The notes beneath the pieces were generated by a model, which worked only from the letters and a program-made list of their open reading frames with translations, made no database searches and had not been told where the DNA came from. The translations under genes were made by a program, and so were the position numbers. 40,109 nt of DNA from an uncultured Treponema sp. (GTDB lineage Bacteria > Spirochaetota > Spirochaetia > Treponematales > Treponemataceae): positions 1-40,109 of the forward strand of contig CAMNDY010000014.1 of NCBI GenBank assembly GCA_946535985.1, written 5' to 3'. Shown in pieces: positions 9,044 through 17,690 of this stretch. Every line of letters begins with the position of its first letter. Position 1 is the stretch's first letter.

Positions 9044-9928
9044 TTAACCCTTGATTGAACCGATTAATACACCCTTTACAAAGTATTTCTGCAGGAATGG
9101 GTAAACGCACATAATAGGGAACGTTGTTACAACCATTGTTGCAAGACGTACCGACTGGGAGCTTACCTGCTGAGCAGAAATGCCGGCTGGCATTGCAACA
9201 ACTGCTTTTGAAGCAGAGGCACTGGCTACAACACGATACAGGTATGTTTGAATCGGCTGTAATTCTGCTTTGTTGATGTACATAACACCCGCAAAGTAAT
9301 CGTTCCAGTGTCCTACTCCATTGAACAAAGCAATTGTTGCAATTACCGGCATAGATAAAGGGAGTATAATTTTTATGAAAATCAACATGTCGTTTGCACC
9401 ATCGAGCTTGGCAGATTCTTCAAGACCTGCAGGAAGTCCACGGAAAAAAGACATAAAGATTATCATGTTATAAAAGCTGAACAAACTTGGAATAATATAA
9501 ACAAGGAAGTTGTCGTAAAGTCCAAGGTTTTTCAGCGTGATGAAATAAGGTATGAGGCCGCCGCCAAAGAACATTGTGATTGTTCCAATAACTGTATAAA
9601 CCTTATTTCCCATAATATGCTTTTTAGAAAAAGCATAACCAACCATTGCTGTGAAGAAAACGCTTGTCACAGTTCCAATAACGGTTCTTAAAATTGTTAC
9701 CAGAAAGGCCCTGATAATTGTGTTATCCTGGAAAACTGTTTTGTAGCTTTCGAGAGTAAACTTTCTTGGCCAGAAATATATTCCACCGCGAAGAGCGTCG
9801 TTTGAATCATTGAAAGAAATAATAACTGTGTACCATACAGGATAAACTGCAATAAAACAAAGCAGAACCATTATAATTCCAACAATGTAATCGCCTGCTG
9901 TATTTCCTTTTAGTTTAGAATGTGCCAT
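9044..9928 (-). CDS. CUT1 sugar ABC transporter permease (YtcP/LplC/MalG type)
   Basis: A 294-residue inner-membrane permease with six hydrophobic segments. The cytoplasmic EAA loop that docks the ATPase is visible around residues 185-200 as ESAKLDGANDMLIF followed by KIILPLSMPVI. It is preceded by a GGAGGAAA ribosome site and lies 15 bases after the partner permease gene. The C-terminus (KGVLIGSIKG) is typical of the family. No ATPase gene is present in the locus. Transporters of this class commonly use a shared MsmX-like ATPase encoded elsewhere, and I infer the same here. Confidence 0.94.
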   Translation of the reverse strand: MAHSKLKGNTAGDYIVGIIMVLLCFIAVYPVWYTVIISFNDSNDALRGGIYFWPRKFTLESYKTVFQDNTIIRAFLVTILRTVIGTVTSVFFTAMVGYAFSKKHIMGNKVYTVIGTITMFFGGGLIPYFITLKNLGLYDNFLVYIIPSLFSFYNMIIFMSFFRGLPAGLEESAKLDGANDMLIFIKIILPLSMPVIATIALFNGVGHWNDYFAGVMYINKAELQPIQTYLYRVVASASASKAVVAMPAGISAQQVSSQSVRLATMVVTTFPIMCVYPFLQKYFVKGVLIGSIKG

Positions 9929-9943
9929 TTTCCATTTCCTCCA

Positions 9944-10912
9944 TTAGAAGAGAGCTGTATCGTTCAATTTCTTGGTAATCTGATTTGTGATAAAAAGCAG
10001 GATAAATGCTATAACCGACTTAAACAAACCAATTGCCGAAGCATAAGAATATCTCATTCCACGCATAGCAGTCTGATAAACATAGATATCAAGTACATTA
10101 CTGCGTGGTGCATTCAAAGGATTGTTCAATACCAGAATCTGATCAAAGTTAGTATTCAAAAGTCCACCAACCGCAAGAATGAACATGATTGTTATTGTTG
10201 GAGCAATAGATGGAAGAGTGATTGTCCAGATCTGCTTCCAGCGGCTTGCACCGTCAACTTTTGCAGCTTCATACATTTCCTGATCAATTCCGGAAATTGC
10301 TGCCAGATAAATTATTGCCGACCAGCCCAGTTCTTTCCATAAATCCGAAACAACTGTAATGCCCCAGAAATATTTTGGATAAGCTAAGAAAGCAACCGGT
10401 TCCTTTAAGATTCCTGTTTTAATAAGCAAATCGTTTATAAGTCCCCCGTCTCCGAGCCAGGTTGTAAGAATACCACCAAGTACAACCCATGAAAGGAAGT
10501 GTGGCATATATGTAATTGTCTGAACTACCTTCTTAAATCTAAGATTTTTTACTTCATTCAAAAGCAAGGCAAAAATAATAGGCAGTGTAAAGTTGAAAAT
10601 CAACTTAAGAATACTAATACCAAGAGTATTAATCATTACATTAAAAAACTCTTCGTCCTTCAAAAAGTTTATAAAATGCTGGAAACCACCGTGAGCAGCC
10701 CAAGGGGTAGAAAAAAACTTTTTACTGAACAAAGGAGTTGTGATAAAAAAGTTTTTCTTGAATGCAATCAGAATTCCATACATGGGAACATAATTAAATA
10801 CGAGCATCCATGCTATTCCAAGAAGAGCCATAAACTGCAGATATTTTTCTTCACGCAGTCTGGCCCAGAAAGATTTCTTTGGAAGCTGCAAATCATTTTT
10901 TTTGTGTTTCAT
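9944..10912 (-). CDS. CUT1 sugar ABC transporter permease (LplB/MalF type)
   Basis: A six-helix permease of about 322 residues, first gene of the transporter operon. The EAA loop is seen as YEAAKVDGASRWKQIW followed by ITLPSIAPTI. I place the start at the ATG at 10912, which has a GCGAGG ribosome site and gives the usual MKHKKND-type leader. A longer reading from 10957 is possible, but its first codons overlap the promoter at 10937-10965, so it would not be on the transcript. It works with the adjacent MalG-type permease and the binding lipoprotein as an oligosaccharide importer. Confidence 0.93.
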   Translation of the reverse strand: MKHKKNDLQLPKKSFWARLREEKYLQFMALLGIAWMLVFNYVPMYGILIAFKKNFFITTPLFSKKFFSTPWAAHGGFQHFINFLKDEEFFNVMINTLGISILKLIFNFTLPIIFALLLNEVKNLRFKKVVQTITYMPHFLSWVVLGGILTTWLGDGGLINDLLIKTGILKEPVAFLAYPKYFWGITVVSDLWKELGWSAIIYLAAISGIDQEMYEAAKVDGASRWKQIWTITLPSIAPTITIMFILAVGGLLNTNFDQILVLNNPLNAPRSNVLDIYVYQTAMRGMRYSYASAIGLFKSVIAFILLFITNQITKKLNDTALF

Positions 10913-10936
10913 GACAGTACCTCGCTTACAGTTTGG

Positions 10937-10965
10937 AGTATAGACGCACTTTTTCATTATGGAAA
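10937..10965 (-). promoter_or_regulatory. Promoter of the transporter/two-component operon
   Basis: On the minus strand there is TTTCCA (10960-10965), a 17-base spacer and a TATACT -10 box (10937-10942). Transcription would start about 20 bases before the MalF-type permease ATG at 10912, which supports that start over the longer one. Confidence 0.6.
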
Positions 10966-10980
10966 GTTTGAGAATTTTCA

Positions 10981-10998
10981 GAAAAGTGTAAACTTTTC
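10981..10998. promoter_or_regulatory. Candidate operator palindrome in the divergent promoter region
   Basis: A perfect 7-bp inverted repeat GAAAAGT / ACTTTTC separated by GTAA lies just upstream of the transporter -35 box and in the shared region with the phosphorylase gene. It could be a regulator site, for example for the AraC-type regulator, but there is no second copy to support this. Confidence 0.3.
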
Positions 10999-11086
10999 GG
11001 TTTTAGGGGCTTTTTTGAAAAATTTATGTTGCTCTAGAATATTTCTTGCATTACGTTATAAAGCGTAGTTAGTTTTTTAATAAACA

Positions 11087-11137
11087 GCAGGCCAAACTTT
11101 AGAGCTGGTATATAAAGTTTGGTCCTGCCGTTTTTTT
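11087..11137 (+). terminator. Intrinsic terminator in the phosphorylase leader (candidate attenuator)
   Basis: A 15-bp stem (GCAGGCCAAACTTTA paired with TAAAGTTTGG, one bulged T, CCTGC) is followed by seven T at 11131-11137. It lies between the divergent promoter region and the ribosome site GAGGAGG at about 11149-11155, so RNA for the GH94-like, GH30 and GH16 genes must read through it if the promoter is upstream. Confidence 0.75.
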
Positions 11138-11162
11138 ATCTGACACAGAGGAGGAATATAAA

Positions 11163-14100
11163 ATGAAAAAGGTAAAAGGATACTTTACAAGCTTAGCCGG
11201 AGAAAAAGAAGAGTTTTACAAAATTGAAAATTATGACTGCATGGATGATTTTTTTATGACAATCACAAGTGCTTCTGATATATGGAACTTCTGCTGGTCC
11301 CAGGGTGGTATTACAGCAGGACGCATTGATTGTGATCATGCAGTTTTTCCTTATTACACAGCAGATAAAGTTAGTGATGCAAAAGCTTATACAGGTTCTT
11401 ATACCGCAATCATGGCCGGCGATACAATCTGGGAGCCCTTTGCAAGCTTAAGTGCAAGTCCTGCCATGCGAAAGCTGGTCGAAAAAAACATAACTCGCAA
11501 CATTTATAAAAATACAGCCGGAACCCAGGTTTGGTTTGAAGAAATAAATAATGAATTAAAGCTTTCTTTTAGATATGGCTGGACTTCTTCGGCAAAATAC
11601 GGACTTGTAAAAAAGAGCGTGCTTACAAACCTTTCAGAAAATCCTGTAAAAGTGCGGGTACTTGATGGCTGCCGGAATATTCTTCCCGCCTGTGTCGATG
11701 CCGATTTTCAAAATAACAACAGTGTTCTTCTTGATGCCTATAAAAAAACAGACTTAGACAGTAAATCAAAGCTTGCAATTTTTGCCGTTTCTTCTATCGT
11801 AACAGATAAGGCAGAACCAAGCGAAGGACTTTTTGCAAACGTCAGCTGGTTCAACACAGATGATAAATTACTTTTATCTCCCCATTCCCCTGAAGAGTTT
11901 GCACAAACAGGCAGTGTTACAGAAACAGATGTTGTAAAAGGAAAAAGACCTGCAGCCTATATTTGTCGTGAAGTAAAGATACCCGGGTCAAGCCCGAAAA
12001 TGACAATGAGTCCAGAGTCTTCCTCATGGTATCAGGTTTTCGACACCCGTCTTGATGCTGCAAAAATTGCCCTGTTAAAAAAAGAATTGGCAGACAGAAA
12101 AGCCCTTACCGCCTCTCTCGAAAAAGATATTGAAGAGGGCAAAAAACTAATGGAAAGTTATATTGCCGAAGCAGACGGATTTGAGCAGACAGCCCAGATG
12201 ATGACCTGCGTACATCATTCCGAAAATGTTATGTTCAACATAATGCGGGGAGGATTTTTTGCAAACAATGGAAAAATCAACCTTGCAGACTTTAACAAGT
12301 TTATCAGTCAACGAAACAAAGCCCTTGTAAAACTTGCAGAAAAAACAAGCTCAAAACTTGCAGCTTCCACAGACAAGGAAGGTTTTGTTAGTTATGACAA
12401 ACTTGAAGCTGCAATCCAAAAGCTTATAAATCCCCAGCTTAGCAGACTCTTTTACGAATACATGCCTTTAACCTTTAGCCGCAGGCACGGAGACCCAAGC
12501 CGTCCATGGAACCGTTTTAATATTCACCTGCGCGACAAGGACGGAAATCCTATTTTAAATTATGAAGGTAACTGGCGCGATATTTTCCAGAACTGGGAAG
12601 CCCTCGCCTGGTCATATCCTCAATATATTAAAAACATGACTGCAAAATTCCTCAATGCCATGACAATTGAAGGCTTTAATCCTTACAGAATTTCGCGCGA
12701 AGGAATTGACTGGGAAATCCCTGAACCGGATAATCCCTGGGCCCAGATAGGATACTGGGGAGATCATCAGGTAATATACCTTCAAAAACTGCTCGAAATT
12801 TATGCAAAAGTTAACAAAAAAGAACTTGTAAAGGCGCTGGAAGAAAAAATCTACGCCAGTTCAAATGTTCCATACAGAATCAAAGCCTACAAAGCTATTG
12901 TAGAAGACCCAAGAAATACAATTGTCTTTGATCGAGACTTAAGTACAAAGCTTCAGACTTTTGCAAAAAGTGCCGGTTCAGATGCAAAGCTTGTAACAGC
13001 AGATGGAATACCAGGCAGTCAGGAAGTTGCGCTTGTTACCCTTACAACAAAACTTTTGCAACTGGTAATTGCAAAAATGGCAAACTTTGTACCAGGCGGC
13101 GGAATCTGGCTCAACACTCAGCGCCCGGAATGGAATGATGCTAACAATGCCCTGGCAGGCTACGGTCTTTCGATGGTAACTCTTTATTATCTGCACCGCT
13201 TTATAAAATTCCTTATTGAACTTTTTGAAGCTTCAGACAGCAAAACCTTTACCCTTCCTGCAGCAGTTGCAGACTGTTTTAAAGGCTTAGGCTCTCTTTA
13301 CGCAAATTCTCCTGCAAAAAAAACTGCTGTAAGCGCAAGTCTTCGCAAAGCCTTTACAGACCAGGAAGGCCTGCTTTTTGAAAAAGAAAGAAATTCCCTT
13401 TACAAAAAAGGCTATGGCCAGAGCGAAAAAACTATAAAAAAAGCAGACATCCTCAACACCCTTACTTTAATTCTTGACCACATTAAAACAACAATTCAAT
13501 TGAATCATCGGCAGGATGGACTTTACCATGCCTATAATACAATGAAAATTAAGGGACAGGACCAGGATGGCCGCGGTGGAAAAATGGAAATTGAATACCT
13601 GCAGGAAATGCTTGAAGGACAAGTTGCTGTTCTATCTTCAGGGCTTCTAAAACCAAAGGAAGCCTTGGACTTACTCACGGCACTCAGAAAGAGCCGTATG
13701 TATGAACCACATCAAAATTCCTATATGCTCTACCCAAACAAGGAACTACCTGCTTTTGAAAACAAAAATACTGTTGATGCCAAAGATATTCAGGGCCTCA
13801 AAGCTCTGCTCGAAAAAACAGGTTCAAGTATTTTGTACAGTGACTGCAATAAAAAATATCACTTCAACGGAGAATTCCGAAATTCACGTTTCTTAAAAGA
13901 TTTCTGCAGGAACCTGCCGGATTCTAAAAAACCAAAAGCCCGCGAACTTGAACTTTTAGAAAACCTTTACGAAAAGACTTTTAATCACCAGAGTTTTACA
14001 GGTCGCAGCGGCACCTTCTATGCCTATGAAGGTTTAGGCAGTATTTACTGGCATATGGTTTCCAAGCTTTTACTTGCCGCTCAGGAAAATACCCTTAATG

Positions 14101-14564
14101 CAATTTCTCAGGACGCAGACAAAGAAACAATAGAGAAACTTACAAAGGCCTACTATGACATTCGCTCAGGCATTGGCTTTAATAAAGAAGCTCAGGTATA
14201 TGGCGCCTTTCCTGCCGATCCATATTCACACACACCATATCTTCAGGGAGCAAAACAACCTGGTATGACAGGACAAGTAAAAGAAGAAGTGCTTACAAGA
14301 CTTGGTGAACTTGGCCTGGACATTGTAAATGGCTGCGCAACTTTTAATCCTAAGATTTTGAATAAATCAGAATTCTTTGAAGATGGAACTTTGACTTTTA
14401 CCTGGTGTGGAACTCCAGTTATCTACAAGCTTAGCAAAGATAAAAACACCATTACTGTAAATAAAATTCAACGACAGGGAAACAGCCTTACTGCTGCCGA
14501 AAGTTCAGACTTATTTGCACGCAATGGAAAAATTAAAGAAATCGTAGTGGAGCTTGTTATTTAA
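11163..14564 (+). CDS. Large GH94-like (clan GH-Q) glycoside phosphorylase
   Basis: A 1133-residue cytoplasmic protein without signal peptide, much longer than classical cellobiose phosphorylase (about 800). It has an N-terminal beta-sandwich region (about 1-300), a charged helical linker (about 300-345) and a large helical domain expected to be an (alpha/alpha)6 barrel. The likely general acid is Asp659 in RPEWNDANNAL, matching the WND catalytic motif of GH94-type phosphorylases. GH149 and GH161 beta-1,3-oligoglucan phosphorylases have this size class, and neighbouring GH16 and GH30 genes favour a beta-glucan substrate. The family (GH94, GH149, GH161 or unassigned) is not certain. Expected reaction: phosphorolysis of imported oligoglucans to glucose 1-phosphate. 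Residues 273-281 derive from a dispersed palindrome inserted in frame. Confidence 0.85.
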   Translation: MKKVKGYFTSLAGEKEEFYKIENYDCMDDFFMTITSASDIWNFCWSQGGITAGRIDCDHAVFPYYTADKVSDAKAYTGSYTAIMAGDTIWEPFASLSASPAMRKLVEKNITRNIYKNTAGTQVWFEEINNELKLSFRYGWTSSAKYGLVKKSVLTNLSENPVKVRVLDGCRNILPACVDADFQNNNSVLLDAYKKTDLDSKSKLAIFAVSSIVTDKAEPSEGLFANVSWFNTDDKLLLSPHSPEEFAQTGSVTETDVVKGKRPAAYICREVKIPGSSPKMTMSPESSSWYQVFDTRLDAAKIALLKKELADRKALTASLEKDIEEGKKLMESYIAEADGFEQTAQMMTCVHHSENVMFNIMRGGFFANNGKINLADFNKFISQRNKALVKLAEKTSSKLAASTDKEGFVSYDKLEAAIQKLINPQLSRLFYEYMPLTFSRRHGDPSRPWNRFNIHLRDKDGNPILNYEGNWRDIFQNWEALAWSYPQYIKNMTAKFLNAMTIEGFNPYRISREGIDWEIPEPDNPWAQIGYWGDHQVIYLQKLLEIYAKVNKKELVKALEEKIYASSNVPYRIKAYKAIVEDPRNTIVFDRDLSTKLQTFAKSAGSDAKLVTADGIPGSQEVALVTLTTKLLQLVIAKMANFVPGGGIWLNTQRPEWNDANNALAGYGLSMVTLYYLHRFIKFLIELFEASDSKTFTLPAAVADCFKGLGSLYANSPAKKTAVSASLRKAFTDQEGLLFEKERNSLYKKGYGQSEKTIKKADILNTLTLILDHIKTTIQLNHRQDGLYHAYNTMKIKGQDQDGRGGKMEIEYLQEMLEGQVAVLSSGLLKPKEALDLLTALRKSRMYEPHQNSYMLYPNKELPAFENKNTVDAKDIQGLKALLEKTGSSILYSDCNKKYHFNGEFRNSRFLKDFCRNLPDSKKPKARELELLENLYEKTFNHQSFTGRSGTFYAYEGLGSIYWHMVSKLLLAAQENTLNAISQDADKETIEKLTKAYYDIRSGIGFNKEAQVYGAFPADPYSHTPYLQGAKQPGMTGQVKEEVLTRLGELGLDIVNGCATFNPKILNKSEFFEDGTLTFTWCGTPVIYKLSKDKNTITVNKIQRQGNSLTAAESSDLFARNGKIKEIVVELVI
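11978..12006. repeat. Dispersed palindrome, family A copy 2, inside a coding sequence
   Basis: The core CCGGGTCAAGCCCG followed by AAAATGACA lies within the phosphorylase gene and is translated as IPGSSPKMT (residues 273-281) without breaking the frame. Confidence 0.75.
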
Positions 14565-14644
14565 ACTTTTGCCGGCCGCTGCTTTCCCGAAAAAAGTACA
14601 CCATTAAGAAAATTATCAAACTATCTTAATCCTTCTGCTGTATT

Positions 14645-14650
14645 TATAAT
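14645..14650 (+). promoter_or_regulatory. Candidate -10 box before the GH30 gene
   Basis: A perfect TATAAT ends 6 bases before the GH30 ATG. No good -35 hexamer is seen at 16-18 bases. If used, transcription would begin at or next to the start codon. Confidence 0.35.
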
Positions 14651-14656
14651 GTAGTC

Positions 14657-16111
14657 ATGAAAATTGAAAAACTTTATGAAACTGCAAAAGATACAGCAGA
14701 ACGCATTTGGGAGCTTTCCCCAGAAGAAAGAATTTACCAAGGTGGCGGCTGGATTCCAACTACATTAACACTAAAACCGGAAGAAACTTTCCAGAAGTTT
14801 TATGGCTTTGGAGGCGCTTTAACAGAGTCTTCGGGCTATGTACTTTCAAGACTTCCGGAAAAAATTCGTAAAGAGGCAATAGATGCCTACTATAATCCAA
14901 AAACAGGAAACGCATATCGCTTCGCAAGGCTTCATATGAATTCCTGCGATTTTTCTCTTGATAACTGGGCTTGCCTTCCTGAAAAAGATGAAAGTCTTGA
15001 ATCTTTTTCTATGGAGCGCACCGACAAATATATTTCTCCATTGGCTGTGGATGTTCAAAAAGCGGCAAGAAATGAAGGCAGCGACGTTCAATTCCTGCTC
15101 AGTCCATGGTCACCTCCTTTATGGATGAAAGATAACGGCGACATGAACCATGGCGGTCATCTACTCAGCTGCTACAGGGAATTATGGGCTCAGTATTTTG
15201 TGACATTTATTAAAAAGATGGCAGAGCGCGATATTAAAATAAGCTTTGTCACTATACAAAACGAACCGGCTGCAGTTCAAACCTGGGATTCCTGCGAATA
15301 TTCTGCAAAAGAAGAAGGTGAATTTGCAGCTCTCTTTCTTGGCCCTGCCCTTGAAAAAGCCGGCCTTGGCCATATAAAAATTTATATCTGGGACCATAAC
15401 AGAGATCTTGCCCTTGAACGCCTTGAAGAATCTCTTAAAGTTCCGGGCACAGAAAAATATGTAGCGGGCCTTGCTTTTCACTGGTACTCAGGAGACCAGT
15501 ACGACAACATAAAAGAAATTGCCCGCCGTTATCCGGACATCGACCTTATTTTTACAGAAGGCTGCATAGAAGGCGGGCCTCGCAATGGAGCCTGGTTTTC
15601 CGGAGAGCGTTATGCCCACAACATTATCAACGATCTTAAAAGCGGCTGTACAAAATGGATAGACTGGAACATTGTACTTGATATGAAGGGCGGCCCGAAT
15701 CATGTTGGCAACTATTGCGATGCCCCAATCCTTGCCGATGAAAAAACAGGCCAGCTTCACTTCCAGAGCTCCTTCTATTACATCGGGCATTTCAGCCGCT
15801 TCATTAAAGCAGGAGCTGTAAGACTAAGCGCAGAGCTTTTTTCATGGATGACCCCTGCAACAGTAAGCGGTCACCTGACAGACGAAGCAGAGTGTCTTGC
15901 ATTTAAAAATCCGGACGGCACAATTGTGTTAGTTATAACAAACAGAACAGAGGCCGATTTTGTTTTTGAATTCAAAATTGAAGAAGCAGGCAAAATCCAG
16001 AATGCAGATCTCCGCGACTGGGAAAAAGCCAGAACTTCTGCAAGTGCAAATAGAGAGGCCCTTTACCTTAAGTGTCCTCCCCGTGCAATTCAAACCTGGA
16101 TTTTAAAATAG
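14657..16111 (+). CDS. GH30-family glycosidase (beta-glucosidase/beta-1,6-glucanase-like), cytoplasmic
   Basis: A 484-residue GH30 enzyme: a (beta/alpha)8 barrel with a flanking beta-sandwich built from the N-terminal strands and the C-terminal 90 residues. The acid/base is Glu203 in TIQNEP and the nucleophile Glu301 in FTEGC, the expected spacing for GH30. The early motif YGFGGALTES is also typical. There is no signal peptide, so it acts in the cytoplasm on imported oligosaccharides. GH30 members cleave beta-1,6-glucan, glucosylceramide, xylan or short beta-glucosides; with GH16 and a phosphorylase alongside, removal of beta-1,6 or beta-1,3 glucosyl units is the best guess. No ribosome site precedes the ATG, but a TATAAT lies just upstream. 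GH16 follows after 21 bases. Confidence 0.9.
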   Translation: MKIEKLYETAKDTAERIWELSPEERIYQGGGWIPTTLTLKPEETFQKFYGFGGALTESSGYVLSRLPEKIRKEAIDAYYNPKTGNAYRFARLHMNSCDFSLDNWACLPEKDESLESFSMERTDKYISPLAVDVQKAARNEGSDVQFLLSPWSPPLWMKDNGDMNHGGHLLSCYRELWAQYFVTFIKKMAERDIKISFVTIQNEPAAVQTWDSCEYSAKEEGEFAALFLGPALEKAGLGHIKIYIWDHNRDLALERLEESLKVPGTEKYVAGLAFHWYSGDQYDNIKEIARRYPDIDLIFTEGCIEGGPRNGAWFSGERYAHNIINDLKSGCTKWIDWNIVLDMKGGPNHVGNYCDAPILADEKTGQLHFQSSFYYIGHFSRFIKAGAVRLSAELFSWMTPATVSGHLTDEAECLAFKNPDGTIVLVITNRTEADFVFEFKIEEAGKIQNADLRDWEKARTSASANREALYLKCPPRAIQTWILK

Positions 16112-16132
16112 AATACATATAAGGAGAAAACA

Positions 16133-17611
16133 ATGAAAAAGCAGACAACATCTATTAAGATTTTTTCTCTTGGAGCAATAATAATGGCAGCAGTATTTCT
16201 CAGCAGCTGTAATAAAGCTGACAGCAATAAAAAAGCAGAGGCCCCGGAAGGCTGGCATCTTGTCTGGAGCGATGAATTTAACGGAAATAAAATTGACAGC
16301 ACAAAATGGGATTTCCAGACAGGCACAGGCAGTCAGTATGGTCTTGAAGGCTGGGGAAATAACGAATTGCAGTATTACCGAAAAGAGAATGCAAGTGTAA
16401 AAAACGGCAATCTTATACTTGAGGCCCGCAAAGAAAACTATAGTGGCATGGCTTATACTTCGGCCAGGCTGCGTACAGTAAAAAATGATGGCACTCAGCT
16501 CTTTACAAAAACTTATGGCCGCATAGAAGCAAGAATTAAAATGCCTGTAGGAAATGGTATCTGGCCTGCCTTCTGGCTGCTACCTGCGACTGACGACTAT
16601 GGAAGCTGGGCTTCATCGGGAGAGATTGATATATTAGAAGCAAAAGGACGACTTCCTAACCGTGTTTATGGAACAGTTCACTTTGGACAGGCCTGGCCGG
16701 GAAACAAATACTCTGGTTCCATGTATAAATTTCCGGATAATCAGACGATTGCAGATTATCATGTTTATTCCCTGGAATGGGAACCGGGTCTTCTTCGCTG
16801 GCTCGTCGACGGAAATGTCTATTACGAAACTTCACAATGGTGGTCTTTAGGAGCCGGCGAATCTGAGCCCTATGCCTACCCTGCTCCCTACGACAAACCT
16901 TTTTATATTCTGCTCAACTTAGCTCTTGGCGGAAATTATGATAGCGGAGTTTCTCCGGAAGCTTCTTCATTGCCGGCCCAGATGTTTGTTGATTATGTAA
17001 GAGTCTACGACAAGGACCAGCCTTACGCAACAAATGTAAAACGTCCAACTCCACAGAGAGATGAAAAAAGCTTCAAAGACTTTGAAACTTCAGACGGACG
17101 AAACTTTATCTTTGATTCAGGCCTCCAAAATGCCGTATGCGATGCAGGAAATCTTTCTCTTGCTTCTAACGAAAACATGGATGTAAAAAGCCGTGACTGG
17201 TATTTCTTAGGATTAAGCGACTTTGGAGGTTCCGCAACTTCCACTCCACAAACCCTTGACAGCATAGAAGGTCGTCTTGTACAAATCAAAAATCAGGGAA
17301 ATCAGAATTATTCCATTCAGTTAATACAGCATCTTCCGGTAGCAAAGGGCTACTCTTACAAAATTCAGTTTGATGCAAAAGCGGGCGCTCCTCGTAAAAT
17401 TGCCCTCAAGCTTGGCGGAGATGCAGACAACAGTTGGGTAGTTTATTCTCCGGAATACTATCCGCAGCTTACAGAAGAAATACAACATTATTCATATTTC
17501 TTTACAATGGAAAACGATACCGACCCGACAGCCCGCCTTGAATTTAATATGGGTTTAGACACAAATGATGTCTGGATTGGAAACGTCAGCGTAACACAGG
17601 AAGAATTATAA
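16133..17611 (+). CDS. Secreted GH16 beta-glucanase lipoprotein with C-terminal carbohydrate-binding module
   Basis: A 492-residue protein. A lipoprotein signal with lipobox FLSSC puts the lipidated Cys at residue 26, so the enzyme is anchored on the cell envelope. Residues about 38-300 are the GH16 jelly roll, with catalytic residues Glu164, Asp166 and Glu169 in the motif EIDILE. This matches laminarinase/lichenase-type endo-beta-1,3(4)-glucanases, and the WSDEFNG and WPAFWLLP segments are also diagnostic. Residues about 310-490 look like a CBM4/9-type jelly-roll module, likely binding beta-glucan. It has an AAGGAGA ribosome site. The enzyme would supply oligosaccharides to the linked transporter. 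Laminarin-like versus mixed-linkage preference cannot be read here. Confidence 0.93.
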   Translation: MKKQTTSIKIFSLGAIIMAAVFLSSCNKADSNKKAEAPEGWHLVWSDEFNGNKIDSTKWDFQTGTGSQYGLEGWGNNELQYYRKENASVKNGNLILEARKENYSGMAYTSARLRTVKNDGTQLFTKTYGRIEARIKMPVGNGIWPAFWLLPATDDYGSWASSGEIDILEAKGRLPNRVYGTVHFGQAWPGNKYSGSMYKFPDNQTIADYHVYSLEWEPGLLRWLVDGNVYYETSQWWSLGAGESEPYAYPAPYDKPFYILLNLALGGNYDSGVSPEASSLPAQMFVDYVRVYDKDQPYATNVKRPTPQRDEKSFKDFETSDGRNFIFDSGLQNAVCDAGNLSLASNENMDVKSRDWYFLGLSDFGGSATSTPQTLDSIEGRLVQIKNQGNQNYSIQLIQHLPVAKGYSYKIQFDAKAGAPRKIALKLGGDADNSWVVYSPEYYPQLTEEIQHYSYFFTMENDTDPTARLEFNMGLDTNDVWIGNVSVTQEEL

Positions 17612-17641
17612 GTAATGAGCACTGTCCTGCTAGAATAATTA

Positions 17642-17670
17642 TTGACACCTGACAGAATGTAGAGTAAATT
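17642..17670 (+). promoter_or_regulatory. Sigma-70-type promoter of the diguanylate cyclase gene
   Basis: A consensus TTGACA (17642-17647), a 17-base spacer and TAAATT (17665-17670) are followed by the ribosome site AGGGGA and the ATG at 17691. The gene is therefore expressed independently of the glucan enzymes. Confidence 0.75.
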
Positions 17671-17690
17671 CTAAATATCAGGGGAATTTG

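Noticed and set aside
10913..10957. Longer start for the MalF-type permease
   Set aside because: The extra codons overlap the -10 and -35 boxes; a ribosome site precedes the ATG at 10912.
11085..11101. A BglG/LicT-type antiterminator site (GCAGGCCAAAC resembles part of it)
   Set aside because: Only the right half is similar, the left half is missing and no BglG-like gene is in the window.
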